The translations under genes and the position numbers were made by a program. Under the pieces are notes generated by a model that did no database searches, was not told the DNA's origin, and saw only the letters and a program-made list of their open reading frames with translations. Shown here piece after piece: positions 55,870-64,000 of a stretch of DNA of 64,000 nucleotides (position 1 is its first letter; the number at the start of each line of letters is the position of its first letter). Source of the DNA: UBA4582 sp002389265 (lineage in GTDB: Bacteria > Pseudomonadota > Gammaproteobacteria > Pseudomonadales > Azotimanducaceae); NCBI GenBank assembly GCA_943788825.1, contig CALSRT010000006.1, forward strand, positions 186,001 to 250,000. The letters run 5' to 3'.

Positions 55870-57120
55870 ATGGCGAATGGCTAGTCTGTGGATATCGGGG
55901 GTTGACGTTTCCAGTTCCCGTACCTCGCGGACAAATAGCACGGCAAGCGTCGGCAAAATGATCGTTGCGGCGGACAGCAGCAGCGTCGTTCGTGGTCCTA
56001 GCGTCTCGTACAACACGCCCGCAAGTATAATTCCCATGGGCGCCAGTATGATTGAGCCCAGGTGATCGTAGGCGCTGACCCGAGAGAGTAAATGACCGGG
56101 TATGCGTTGCTGCAGGGTGGTATGCCACAGGACACCGAACAGTTGACCGCCGATGCCCGTGATGCTGGCAGCAAAACAAATCAGGTTGACAGGCAAGGGC
56201 ACCGCCAGCGCCAAGGGGATAAAGCTAAATGTCAGAACGCTGAGACTGGCTACTAGCATAGGTCGCGCAATGGTAATTTTTAGGGCGATGATGCCGCCGG
56301 CCAGAGTGCCGAAGCCAAAGCTTGCAGTTATAAGCCCCCAGGCCACTGGTCCGCCGAGGGTATCCCTGGCTACTGCTGGTCCCAGCAATCCTAATACGCC
56401 CTCGAAAGCGGCTATCACCAGAGAAAACTGTAAGACGATGGTCCACAACCACTGATGACGTGTGAACTCTCGCCAGCCCAGGATCAAATCCTGGATGAGG
56501 GTAGCTTGGTCGGTCAGTGCTTGAGACTTCGGTCGCAGGCTCGCGATCAGTAGTGCAGCGATAGCGAAGGACAGTGCATCGATCGCAATTGCCCAACCTG
56601 CGCCAAGCCAGGCAACCAGAACGCCGGCCAGCGCTGCGCCGAGAGTTATTGCCGCACTTCGAGCCGTACCGAGCAAAGCATTCGCGGCTTGTAAGTCAGC
56701 AGGCGCGACGATTTGTGGAATCATGCCCGTTGACGCGGGCAGATGCAGCGCCATAGCGATGCCGTTGACCAGCATGAACACTGTCAACGCAGGGACACTG
56801 GCCTGACCCGAGAGGAACAGGCCAGCGATAATCAATTGGCTGATGACGGCCAACGTATCGGCGACAACGATGGTGCGTTGCCGAGAAGTGCGGTCGGCGA
56901 TGACGCCACCAAACAACAACACCAAAACTTGCGCAGCAGTCGGCGCGGCAATCACAAATGCCGCATCGCGAGTTGAGCCTGTCAGTGCCAGAACGCCGAA
57001 TGCCATGGCGATGGGTGCCATGGCATTGCCGGCATAGGAGATCAGATAAGCGCTAAACAGCTTGGCAAAGTCAGGTTGCTTGAGGAGCCTTAGGCCGTCG
57101 CGGATTGGAGAATGGGTCAC
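55858..57120 (-). CDS. MFS transporter, EntS-like
   Basis: A 420-residue membrane protein with about 12 helices. N-terminal DFAKLFSAYLISYAGNAMAPIAMAFGVLALTGS and the loop GGVIADRTSRQRTIVVAD (the MFS G-x-x-x-D-R-x-x-R motif) fit the MFS_3/EntS group. The ligand is unknown; an antiporter of small molecules is likely. The start is a GTG. Its 3' end overlaps that of the convergent alanine dehydrogenase gene by 12 bp. Confidence 0.85.
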   Translation of the reverse strand: MTHSPIRDGLRLLKQPDFAKLFSAYLISYAGNAMAPIAMAFGVLALTGSTRDAAFVIAAPTAAQVLVLLFGGVIADRTSRQRTIVVADTLAVISQLIIAGLFLSGQASVPALTVFMLVNGIAMALHLPASTGMIPQIVAPADLQAANALLGTARSAAITLGAALAGVLVAWLGAGWAIAIDALSFAIAALLIASLRPKSQALTDQATLIQDLILGWREFTRHQWLWTIVLQFSLVIAAFEGVLGLLGPAVARDTLGGPVAWGLITASFGFGTLAGGIIALKITIARPMLVASLSVLTFSFIPLALAVPLPVNLICFAASITGIGGQLFGVLWHTTLQQRIPGHLLSRVSAYDHLGSIILAPMGIILAGVLYETLGPRTTLLLSAATIILPTLAVLFVREVRELETSTPDIHRLAIRHSGG

Positions 57121-57418
57121 GTGAGTTCATCTGGTTAGGGGGCATAGTTCAACCAGCTGCGCTGGCCTAAGTCGGGTCAGGTGAGCTTGCTGTGGTTTGC
57201 GCCCTGGGGCGGGATTCTCGGTATTCATACCGGTGATGTCAACCGGTCTGCGGGCATCTGGGTTAAGCCGCCCCCTCCCGTCGAACGGGTACCTCGGATC
57301 ATATCGCGAGTCACTCCGTCAATAGTCGCCTAACCCCACCATCGACCATCGACGAACCAGAGTGCTACTATGCGACTTACCTATTTTTTGCTTTCACATT
57401 TGACGGGAGTTATTGAAG

Positions 57419-58234
57419 ATGGCGAATACACATTCCGAACAAGCGTCCTACAGCACCCTGTTGGTGACGATTGAAGAACACATTGCCGTGGTCACCTTGA
57501 ATCGGCCTGAGGCGCGCAACGCGCTGAATCGCCTGGCCTATACGGAACTGGAAGCTATTTTTCGTGACCTCCAAAAAAACTCAGACGTGCGCTGCATAGT
57601 ATTGACCGGCACAGATCCAGCGTTTTGCTCTGGCGACGATGTCAAAGAATTGATGACTGGCGATGGCGATACTGGCAAACAGCGACTGCGCTCTGTCAGG
57701 CCCGGTACGACGCCTGCGGCCACAGCCATTATGGATTGCGACCGGCCAATCATTGCGGCTGTGAACGGTGCGGCTATTGGTTGGGGTATGGACATGTCAT
57801 TGATGGCAGATTTTCGAATCGCCTCAGAGCGAGCGCGATTCTCGGAGATGTTTGTCAAGCGTGGCCTGGTCAGTGACGTCGGTGGCTTGGTGCGCCTACC
57901 CCAGTTGGTGGGTCCGCAGCGAGCTGCCCAACTGCTGTTTACCGGCGAGATCATTGATGCCCAGTTTGCCCGCGAGATTGGGCTGGTGATGGAGGTCGTT
58001 CCCCACGAAGAATTATTGTCGGCGGCGCTGATGTTGGCCCGCAAAATTGCGGCGAACCCACCCCTGGCGGTTCGGTATCTCAAAGAGGGCTTGCGCCGCT
58101 CCTGCTACGGTGAATACCAGGAGATGGGTAACTGGGTTTCGCAGACTTTGGGCGTGTTGTTTCAGACCGAAGATCATCGTGAGGGTGTTGCTAGCTTTCT
58201 GGAGAAGCGCGAAGCTGAATTTAAGGGTCGTTAG
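57419..58234 (+). CDS. Enoyl-CoA hydratase/isomerase family protein
   Basis: A 271-residue crotonase-fold protein. The oxyanion hole motifs are FCSGDDVKEL and GAAIGWGMDMSLMADFRIAS. In GLVSDVGGLVRLPQLVG an Asp occurs where hydratases carry their second Glu, more like isomerases or other crotonases. The ATG at 57419 is preferred over a TTG two codons upstream since GGGAG precedes it. The substrate is open. It stands alone, after about 300 bp without a gene. Confidence 0.87.
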   Translation: MANTHSEQASYSTLLVTIEEHIAVVTLNRPEARNALNRLAYTELEAIFRDLQKNSDVRCIVLTGTDPAFCSGDDVKELMTGDGDTGKQRLRSVRPGTTPAATAIMDCDRPIIAAVNGAAIGWGMDMSLMADFRIASERARFSEMFVKRGLVSDVGGLVRLPQLVGPQRAAQLLFTGEIIDAQFAREIGLVMEVVPHEELLSAALMLARKIAANPPLAVRYLKEGLRRSCYGEYQEMGNWVSQTLGVLFQTEDHREGVASFLEKREAEFKGR

Positions 58235-58380
58235 TCCATAAGGTAGGCTGCGATTTTTGATTGACCCGCGCAGGCGCGGGCCTCATAGTCGAGTCGCAGT
58301 TGATCCTGGGTTTAATGCTCGGAGACATAGAATCAGAGGTGGTACAGATCGTTATCCTATTGAAATATGTTGGTAGACAG

Positions 58381-60549
58381 GTGTTGTGGTCGAGGCTATA
58401 CCCCCACGGGATCTTATCTCTGGCCGTGCTTCTGGTGCTCACCGGCTGTTGGAATGGGCAGGGAGACAAGATGACAGATTTGAAGCCGCCGGTCGCCGAA
58501 CAAGTGCCGCGAACGCTGGTGGTGAATGGTCTGCAGCGGCAAGACGAATACTATTGGTTGCGCGATGATGAGCGGAAAGACCCGGCCATGTTGGCATTGT
58601 TGGATGCTGAAAACCGATATACTCAGGCCATGATGGCGCCCAGCCAGGCGCTGCAAGACCAGCTTTTTAACGAGATCACTGCCCGGTTTGCCGATGACGA
58701 CCAGACGATTCCGGTGACCCAAGGTACTTATGCGTACCACCGTGAGTTCCAGGCCGGAGGCGAATACCCCGTGTATTTGCGAGGGCTACCGGGTGCTGTT
58801 GAGGCAGCGGAAGTGATCCTGGATGTCAATCAGTTAGCCCGGGCTAATCTGTTGCGTGGCGGCGAGTATTATCAGGTCAGCAATTGGAGCGTCAGCAGTG
58901 GGGATAATCTGCTTGCGTTCACGGAAGATACGCTGGGACGGCGACAGTACACGCTGCGGTTTAAAGACCTGCAGAGTGGCGAGTTTCTGCCTGATCAGAT
59001 CACTGGTGTGTCCAGCAGCATCGCCTGGGCGCAAGACAACAAAACGTTATTTTATGTCAAAATAGATCCGCAAACCCTGCTGCCTTATCAAGTTTATCGC
59101 CATGTGGTCGGTACTCCGATCGAGACCGATCAACTGGTTTATGAGGAGGCTGACCGTAGTTTTAGCACGTCTGTGTATACAACCCGCTCAAAGGCTTATG
59201 TGGTGATCAGCCTGTCGAGCACCGATAGCAGCGAGATTCGGCTGGTTGATAGCCTCAAACCCGAACGTGGTCCCGTGGTTTTTCTGACTCGCGAAGTCGA
59301 TCATGAATATCGAATTCGACATGTGGCGGGTACGTTCTACATCTTGACTAACTGGCAGGCGAGCAACTTTCGGTTGATGAAGGTTGAAGAGCAGCGCTTG
59401 AATGCTAAGTCGGCCTGGCAGGAAGTCCTTGCCCATCGAGAGCAGGTGTTGCTGCAGGATGCGGAGGTGTTCAGCGATTATCTGGTGGTGAATGAACGTG
59501 TCCTTGGATTGCCCGCCTTGCGAGTGATATCTCGCGCAGAGGAGCAAGGTCCTGGGCGCCTCATCGAATTTCCAGATCCGGCCTATGCCGCTCGCCTGCA
59601 CAGTAACCCTGAGGTGAACTCAAAGCGACTGCGCTACGTCTACTCGAGTCTGACGACACCTGAATCAGTGTTTGAATATGATATGGACCAGGGCACCAGT
59701 CAATTGCTGAAGCAAGATCCCGTGGTCGGGGCGTTCGATACCAGTCTCTACAAGTCTGAGCGAATCATGATTACGGCTCGCGATGGCGCGCAGGTACCAG
59801 TATCCCTGGTCTATCGGTCAGACCTGTTTTCTCGAGGGAATAATCCCCTGTACCTGAACGCCTATGGTGCCTATGGCTTTGCCAGTGAACCGACATTTCG
59901 CTCTCTGCGGCTGTCATTACTCGACCGAGGATTTGTGTTTGCCATTGCCCATGTTCGCGGTGGCGATGAGATGGGGCGAGACTGGTATGAGCAGGGCCGG
60001 TTGCTGCAGAAACGCAACACCTTCTGGGATTTTATCGATGCGACGGACCAGTTGGTGGCATTGGGCTACGGTGACAAACAAAAAGTGTTTGCGATGGGGG
60101 GCTCGGCCGGCGGCTTGCTGATGGGCGTAATCGCCAATGAAGCGCCAGAAAAATACTTGGGAATCATCGCCCATGTACCCTTTGTGGATGTGGTGACGAC
60201 CATGTTGGATGAATCGATACCACTGACGGTGGGGGAGTTCAGCGAGTGGGGTAACCCTCAAGAGCTCGAATACTACAAATATATGTTGTCCTACTCGCCT
60301 TATGATCAGGTGACGGCTCAGGATTATCCCAATATGTTGGTGACAACCGGTTTGCATGATTCACAGGTGCAATACTTTGAACCGTTGAAGTGGGTCTCGC
60401 GCTTGCGGCGTCTGAAGACCGATAGTCATCGACTACTCTTGGCTATTGATATGGACAGTGGTCACAGTGGCGCATCCGGTCGGTATACACGCTATCAGAC
60501 CGATGCTCGTGAATATGCCTTCGTGCTTGATCTGCTGCCGGCAGAATAA
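58381..60549 (+). CDS. ptrB: Oligopeptidase B-like (S9A) peptidase with lipoprotein signal
   Basis: A 722-residue prolyl oligopeptidase-family enzyme from the GTG at 58381; the frame extends upstream to 58261 but the signal LAVLLVLTGC then sits too deep. The propeller opens QDEYYWLRDDERKDPAMLALLDAENRY, typical of oligopeptidase B, with the catalytic Ser in MGGSAGGLLMG, Asp in TGLHDSQV and His in DSGHSGASGRY. It cleaves short peptides, usually after basic residues. Oligopeptidase B is normally cytosolic, so the lipoprotein signal points to the periplasm or outer membrane here. Start uncertain. Confidence 0.87.
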   Translation: MLWSRLYPHGILSLAVLLVLTGCWNGQGDKMTDLKPPVAEQVPRTLVVNGLQRQDEYYWLRDDERKDPAMLALLDAENRYTQAMMAPSQALQDQLFNEITARFADDDQTIPVTQGTYAYHREFQAGGEYPVYLRGLPGAVEAAEVILDVNQLARANLLRGGEYYQVSNWSVSSGDNLLAFTEDTLGRRQYTLRFKDLQSGEFLPDQITGVSSSIAWAQDNKTLFYVKIDPQTLLPYQVYRHVVGTPIETDQLVYEEADRSFSTSVYTTRSKAYVVISLSSTDSSEIRLVDSLKPERGPVVFLTREVDHEYRIRHVAGTFYILTNWQASNFRLMKVEEQRLNAKSAWQEVLAHREQVLLQDAEVFSDYLVVNERVLGLPALRVISRAEEQGPGRLIEFPDPAYAARLHSNPEVNSKRLRYVYSSLTTPESVFEYDMDQGTSQLLKQDPVVGAFDTSLYKSERIMITARDGAQVPVSLVYRSDLFSRGNNPLYLNAYGAYGFASEPTFRSLRLSLLDRGFVFAIAHVRGGDEMGRDWYEQGRLLQKRNTFWDFIDATDQLVALGYGDKQKVFAMGGSAGGLLMGVIANEAPEKYLGIIAHVPFVDVVTTMLDESIPLTVGEFSEWGNPQELEYYKYMLSYSPYDQVTAQDYPNMLVTTGLHDSQVQYFEPLKWVSRLRRLKTDSHRLLLAIDMDSGHSGASGRYTRYQTDAREYAFVLDLLPAE

Positions 60550-60634
60550 TCGTCGGACAGGGAATGACCGCAGGTTGCTGTGCAGTTCAGGGCTTTTTGC
60601 TAGGATCACTAGGGAGGTTAAACAGTGAGGATAA

Positions 60635-60660
60635 ATAGCTAGGATACATAGCTAGGATAC
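60635..60660. repeat. 13-bp direct repeat before the HELAH lipoprotein gene
   Basis: ATAGCTAGGATAC at 60635-60647 and 60648-60660, back to back. Diverged copies of GGTTAAA(C/T)AG flank them. They lie about 60-90 bp before the next ATG and could be part of its promoter. Confidence 0.7.
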
Positions 60661-60721
60661 ACCGTTAGGTTAAATAGCGACAGTAAGCCAGTAGCTGTCA
60701 GCAATCAGAGTGGGTAATTTC

Positions 60722-62083
60722 ATGGCTCAGCAACAATTTAATATCCAGCGACTCGGCGCTGTGTTTGCCTTAGTCCTAGGCTTGTGTGCCTGCGGCGGTG
60801 GTGGTGGTGGCTCTAGCGCCGCGCCGCGCCCGCAACCTTCCCAGCCGGTGGTCCAGCCAGTGACGCCACCGGATACGACTGCCTATATCATGGACCAGTT
60901 TTTTCCGGACAAAAATTTTGCGGGTTTGCGTTCTTTGGTGAGAGCGGCGAATCCCGGTAATCCCATTGCTAGTACATTGATTAACTGTACCGTTCTCGTG
61001 ACGGAAGACAATCTGTGCAGCTTCAATCAAATACCGTTACTTGGCATGGAGACTAGCGCGCCCACCGTTGATCAAATCATGGACCGTGTGCTGGTGTCCC
61101 ATGACTGGATGGCAGTGCGCATGCGCGAAGTGTTTAACGAGATGCCGTCGGAACTTTTATTGATTATGCGCGGGATTACCGCCATCGTGATTTCTTATGA
61201 TATACGGCCGTCGTTTTATTGGTCAGGAAGTGGTGCTATTTACATTGATCCAGATCGTCTCTGGCTGACCACCGCGGAACAGATGACGATTGATCCGACG
61301 CCGGATTATCGTACCGATCTTGGCAATGTTTTTCTGTTCACTATGCCGGCCCGTTATGTGTCTAATGGCGATACAGATATTCGTAGCCTGAATCGCGACT
61401 TGAGTTCGATTTCTATGCGGCTGGCGGGTTTGTTCTATCATGAACTGGCCCATGCTAACGATTTTTATCCGCCGGGACGGTTGGCATCAATCGATCGAAC
61501 TGTGCCCATGTTCCGGGCAGCCACTACCAGTGGCCTGCCGTCGAGTTTATTGCAGGGCACCTTTCCGTTGACCTCGGTGCTGATGGACAGGTTAGCGGGT
61601 GTGTCCTTTCGAAGCGAAACCGTGCGACTCGCGGATCAATCCTTGACCGCAGAGGATGTTGCGGCGGAATTCCAGCTGGATGTCGCCAACGATTTTTATA
61701 GTTATAGCAGCAGCCGGGAGGACCTGGCCATGCTGTTTGAGGAAGTGATGATGTACTACAGTTATGGTCTGGATCGTGACGTTGCGGTGACTGATTTGCC
61801 GGCGAATCTCGAGTCGTGCTCGCAACTGCGGGTGGCATGGGGCCAGCGTAACCGGGTTGCCCAAACCAATATTCTGCCGCGGGCGACGATGATTCTTGAG
61901 GCGGTGTTGCCCGAGTTTGCTGCGGCCGTCACCCTGCAACTTGATGATGTGGTACCGACCCAGATGCGCGTAGATGAGGATTTTTGCACCAATATTCTGG
62001 TCAGTCCTTCAGCGACTCGGTCGTTGATGTTGCCTGGGGCTGTTAATACGCAGATGCCGCCGCTGTTCCAAACCTATTTGTAG
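60722..62083 (+). CDS. Lipoprotein with HExxH zincin-like motif
   Basis: A 453-residue protein of unrecognised family. The signal ends LGLCAC followed by six glycines and a Pro-rich stretch, a common surface-lipoprotein spacer. Residues 240-244 read H-E-L-A-H (FYHELAHANDFY), the zinc-binding HExxH of metallopeptidases, with further acidic residues after it. No other known domain is seen. A secreted or surface metallopeptidase is plausible but not proven. The ATG at 60722 is chosen; a GTG four codons upstream is possible. A 13-bp repeat lies before it. Confidence 0.75.
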   Translation: MAQQQFNIQRLGAVFALVLGLCACGGGGGGSSAAPRPQPSQPVVQPVTPPDTTAYIMDQFFPDKNFAGLRSLVRAANPGNPIASTLINCTVLVTEDNLCSFNQIPLLGMETSAPTVDQIMDRVLVSHDWMAVRMREVFNEMPSELLLIMRGITAIVISYDIRPSFYWSGSGAIYIDPDRLWLTTAEQMTIDPTPDYRTDLGNVFLFTMPARYVSNGDTDIRSLNRDLSSISMRLAGLFYHELAHANDFYPPGRLASIDRTVPMFRAATTSGLPSSLLQGTFPLTSVLMDRLAGVSFRSETVRLADQSLTAEDVAAEFQLDVANDFYSYSSSREDLAMLFEEVMMYYSYGLDRDVAVTDLPANLESCSQLRVAWGQRNRVAQTNILPRATMILEAVLPEFAAAVTLQLDDVVPTQMRVDEDFCTNILVSPSATRSLMLPGAVNTQMPPLFQTYL

Positions 62084-62158
62084 GTCTAATAATCGACGGC
62101 TCGAACCGCGTGAATTGATAGGTCGTGGTTCCGCTCAGCTCGCTTTCGCAGACTAGGG

Positions 62159-63313
62159 CTAGTTCTGACGTAGATCCCGAGAAGCCAGATCGATGCGAAA
62201 CCTTGCCTCAGGTACACCGTCACAGATGGCGCGCAGTGACGGGGGTAACTCAAGGTGTTCCAGTCCGATAAATCCCTCGCCGTCGCTGCGGCCAAACACT
62301 AAGAACCGGTGACCGCGTTGCTGCAATAGACCCAGGGCAGCGTCGCGGTTAGCAATCTGGTTGCCGTAATATTTGGGATCGGCAATCCGTTCGATCGTAT
62401 CGCTGCCAACGACAAAGGTCGCGGCGGGAAACACCAATGACTTTTCAATAAAGGTCGGTGCATTGCTGAAAACCATGGCATACCCTTGGGTGCCAAGCTC
62501 GCGTGCTTGCAAGTCGAAGTAATCCAATGGGGGCTTGTCCACATTAAACGCCGATATTTCCAGGATCACCTCGTGGCCTAGTATTTCCTTGGCGACAGCA
62601 ACCATTTGCCGATGCCCTTCATGCAGAGGGTTGAAGGCGCCGGGAAATACCCCGCGGGGTGATTCGGCAGCGACCCAGGTGGATTTATGTTTACCGTTGA
62701 AGAGCTCTTGCCACAGAGTGGGGGCTGCGAGCATGCGCGCCGTGTTATGGTCGCTGGCGTCGAGTCCTAACCTATTATGGAGATCGTCGGCGAGGGGGAT
62801 AGGCTGGCCTAACTGAGCCATCTGCATGGCTTGGAGGATTAAATCACCGCAAATTTGCTCCTGCTCACTGCGCTGCCGGCCGGCTTTACCGAAGGTTAAG
62901 CTGAATTCCCAGCTTGCCTGACGACTCTGAACCGCTACAAAACAGTGATCATCGCCCCGTCGGCTACGATCGGTGACGAGGGCTGCGCTAGCACCAAGAC
63001 CGAACAGCGGCGTTTCCCTACCTTGATCTGCGTCGCTCGCTGTCGCTCCCTGAGATGCAGTCAGCTGTCGAGCCCGTTGAAATGCAGCCATGGCCAAGGC
63101 TCTGGCAGTTTGCGAACTGGCCGCTTGGGCGGGCGTGTTACCCAGGTAAGCCGTCAGTGCGGTTTGCGCGTAGGGGATGGTGGCTTCAAGCAATGTTCTC
63201 GATGCGCCAGGTACACCCAGCAGGCGACTCAAGGCGGTGGTGCCACCGCCGGTTACGGCTGTGACCCAGTGGCCCGGTGTGCCATGAATTAAGGTGATCA
63301 GTTCGTTGTTCAT
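62159..63313 (-). CDS. PncC (CinA-C) - nucleotidyltransferase fusion
   Basis: A 384-residue two-domain protein. Residues about 1-165 are CinA-C/PncC-like (VTGGGTTALSRLLGVPGAS, GLGASAALVTDRSRRGDD), a nicotinamide mononucleotide deamidase fold. From about 215 a nucleotidyltransferase follows: GVFPGAFNPLHEGH (221-234) with the HxGH-type site and a later FVVGSDTIERI region, as in NadD/CoaD-type adenylyltransferases. If both are active, the protein could turn NMN into NaMN and then NaAD, steps of NAD salvage, but the second activity is inferred. The start ATG is at 63311-63313. Confidence 0.8.
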   Translation of the reverse strand: MNNELITLIHGTPGHWVTAVTGGGTTALSRLLGVPGASRTLLEATIPYAQTALTAYLGNTPAQAASSQTARALAMAAFQRARQLTASQGATASDADQGRETPLFGLGASAALVTDRSRRGDDHCFVAVQSRQASWEFSLTFGKAGRQRSEQEQICGDLILQAMQMAQLGQPIPLADDLHNRLGLDASDHNTARMLAAPTLWQELFNGKHKSTWVAAESPRGVFPGAFNPLHEGHRQMVAVAKEILGHEVILEISAFNVDKPPLDYFDLQARELGTQGYAMVFSNAPTFIEKSLVFPAATFVVGSDTIERIADPKYYGNQIANRDAALGLLQQRGHRFLVFGRSDGEGFIGLEHLELPPSLRAICDGVPEARFRIDLASRDLRQN

Positions 63314-63496
63314 GGTGATTCTCGTGTTAATTCCACCTGGCTAGTGCCGCGGTCACGCGCGGCAACTGCGCGCTAGGCGGAAGAGTGTATCAGGATGGTG
63401 AGTCAGGTCGAGTATGATGACGATAAGGGCTTTCGCTCTGGACTCGAATCGGGATAATAACGACTCCGACGGATCCATTAAAGAGGCGATCGCGTG

Positions 63497-64000
63497 ATGC
63501 ATAAACTAGCTTCGTTATTGCTAACTATCTTGTTGCTGTCAACGACTGTGGGCGTCTTGGCGGCGCCTATTGATGTGCCCGTATTATCGCCAGAGCAGCT
63601 GGATAACTACCAGTTCCCCAGTAAGCCTGAAAGACCAGCTGTAGTGGACGATTTGTCCTTTGGCCAGCTCACGCTGCTTGAGCAGCAACGTGCAGAAATG
63701 CAGGCCTTATTCTCGCGACGTCTGGGGGTGATGTCGCTGAAGAACACCCAAGCGGATCTATCATTGTACCAACAACTCGTAGACCGAAGACTCATACGTC
63801 CTGATCAAATTACGCAATGGCAGGCCTTGGGCGTAGTTTTTGGGGATCTGCTGGTGCGAGAATTCGGTTTACATTGGGTCAGCTATGAAGATGCAGAGGG
63901 TTCCAGCAAGGCCCTGCGTTGGCGCACGACAGACAACTTTATTTTTCCCGTTACCGTGTTTTCCAAACGCGTACAATTCAATGAAAAAATTGACGTCAAA
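63497..64000 (+). CDS. DUF3806-like exported protein (cut by window end)
   Basis: An open frame of 168 codons from ATG at 63497 runs off the window. It begins with a signal peptide (HKLASLLLTILLLSTTVGVLAA, cleavage near APID). The later LGVVFGDLLVREFGLHWVSYEDAEG and FIFPVTVFSKR match the DUF3806 pattern. The function is unknown. No stop is reached, so the C-terminus is missing. Confidence 0.72.
   Translation, partial: MHKLASLLLTILLLSTTVGVLAAPIDVPVLSPEQLDNYQFPSKPERPAVVDDLSFGQLTLLEQQRAEMQALFSRRLGVMSLKNTQADLSLYQQLVDRRLIRPDQITQWQALGVVFGDLLVREFGLHWVSYEDAEGSSKALRWRTTDNFIFPVTVFSKRVQFNEKIDVK

Noticed and set aside
57121..57418. Small ORF or RNA in the gap before the enoyl-CoA hydratase gene
   Set aside because: Only short inverted repeats such as CCCGTCGAACGGG were seen; no coding or RNA signal stands out.
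58265..58280. CCCGCGC/GCGCGGG hairpin as terminator after the enoyl-CoA hydratase gene
   Set aside because: Loop of only two bases and no T-run on either strand.

Overview
The window looks like chromosome of an aerobic, free-living and probably marine gammaproteobacterium of moderate GC. The LexA boxes have the gammaproteobacterial/E. coli form (CTG-N10-CAG). A type II secretion operon runs gspE-F-G-H-I-J-K-L-M. There are many acyl-CoA, electron-transfer-flavoprotein and catabolic genes, and many lipoproteins with a standard lipobox. I see no prophage, IS element, CRISPR array, rRNA or tRNA. Family assignments were made by reading motifs; no database search was run.

Layout. 1-5.1 kb: tail of an unknown gene, then a DNA-repair pair (FAN1-type VRR-NUC nuclease and an XPD/DinG-type helicase with an N-terminal nuclease-like domain), facing a frameshifted lipoprotein gene. 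5.2-12.1 kb: SppA protease, a DmdB/AAE-like acyl-CoA synthetase, GNAT, a MurF with alphaproteobacterial-looking motifs, MoaA. 12.1-16.8 kb: a 4 x 17-bp repeat, a DUF1285 protein, and the electron-transfer flavoprotein set (ETF-QO divergent from etfBA, with a terminator). 16.8-20.8 kb: LysR regulator, PyrB, CysK and HMG-CoA lyase, all on the minus strand. 21.1-28.8 kb: type II secretion operon lacking gspC, gspD, gspN and gspO; GspJ has an unusual Asp-Ser repeat tail. 28.9-33.5 kb: acyl-CoA-dehydrogenase-like ORF, then a likely cation module (DUF211 protein, VIT1/CCC1-like membrane protein, P2-type ATPase). 33.5-43.3 kb: N-acyl-D-amino-acid deacylase, DnaE2 with a LexA box, CFA-synthase-like methyltransferase, dienelactone hydrolase, CoA-transferase, TauD-type dioxygenase. 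43.4-49.3 kb: DUF4397 lipoprotein, TrmH methyltransferase, secreted alpha/beta hydrolase, NatAB-like ABC exporter. 49.4-52.6 kb: glutathione peroxidase and imuB-imuA, with a second identical LexA box. 52.6-58.2 kb: sulfatase, Lrp-type regulator divergent from alanine dehydrogenase, MFS transporter, enoyl-CoA hydratase. 58.3-64 kb: oligopeptidase B-like lipoprotein, HELAH-motif lipoprotein, a PncC-nucleotidyltransferase fusion, and a DUF3806 protein cut by the window end.

Most notable result: the glutathione peroxidase gene at 49393-49860 (minus) has one in-frame TGA exactly at the catalytic Cys/Sec codon. It is followed 18 nt later by a hairpin whose tip GCAGGTCTGC matches the apical stem-loop of the E. 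coli fdhF SECIS as I remember it. I read it as a selenocysteine-containing glutathione peroxidase, which an ordinary gene caller would split or call a pseudogene. It lies 65 bp downstream of imuB on the same strand and could be carried on the SOS-controlled imuAB transcript.

DnaE2 and ImuA-ImuB form one mutagenic translesion system. Here they are split by about 11 kb of unrelated genes, but both keep the same 16-bp LexA site.
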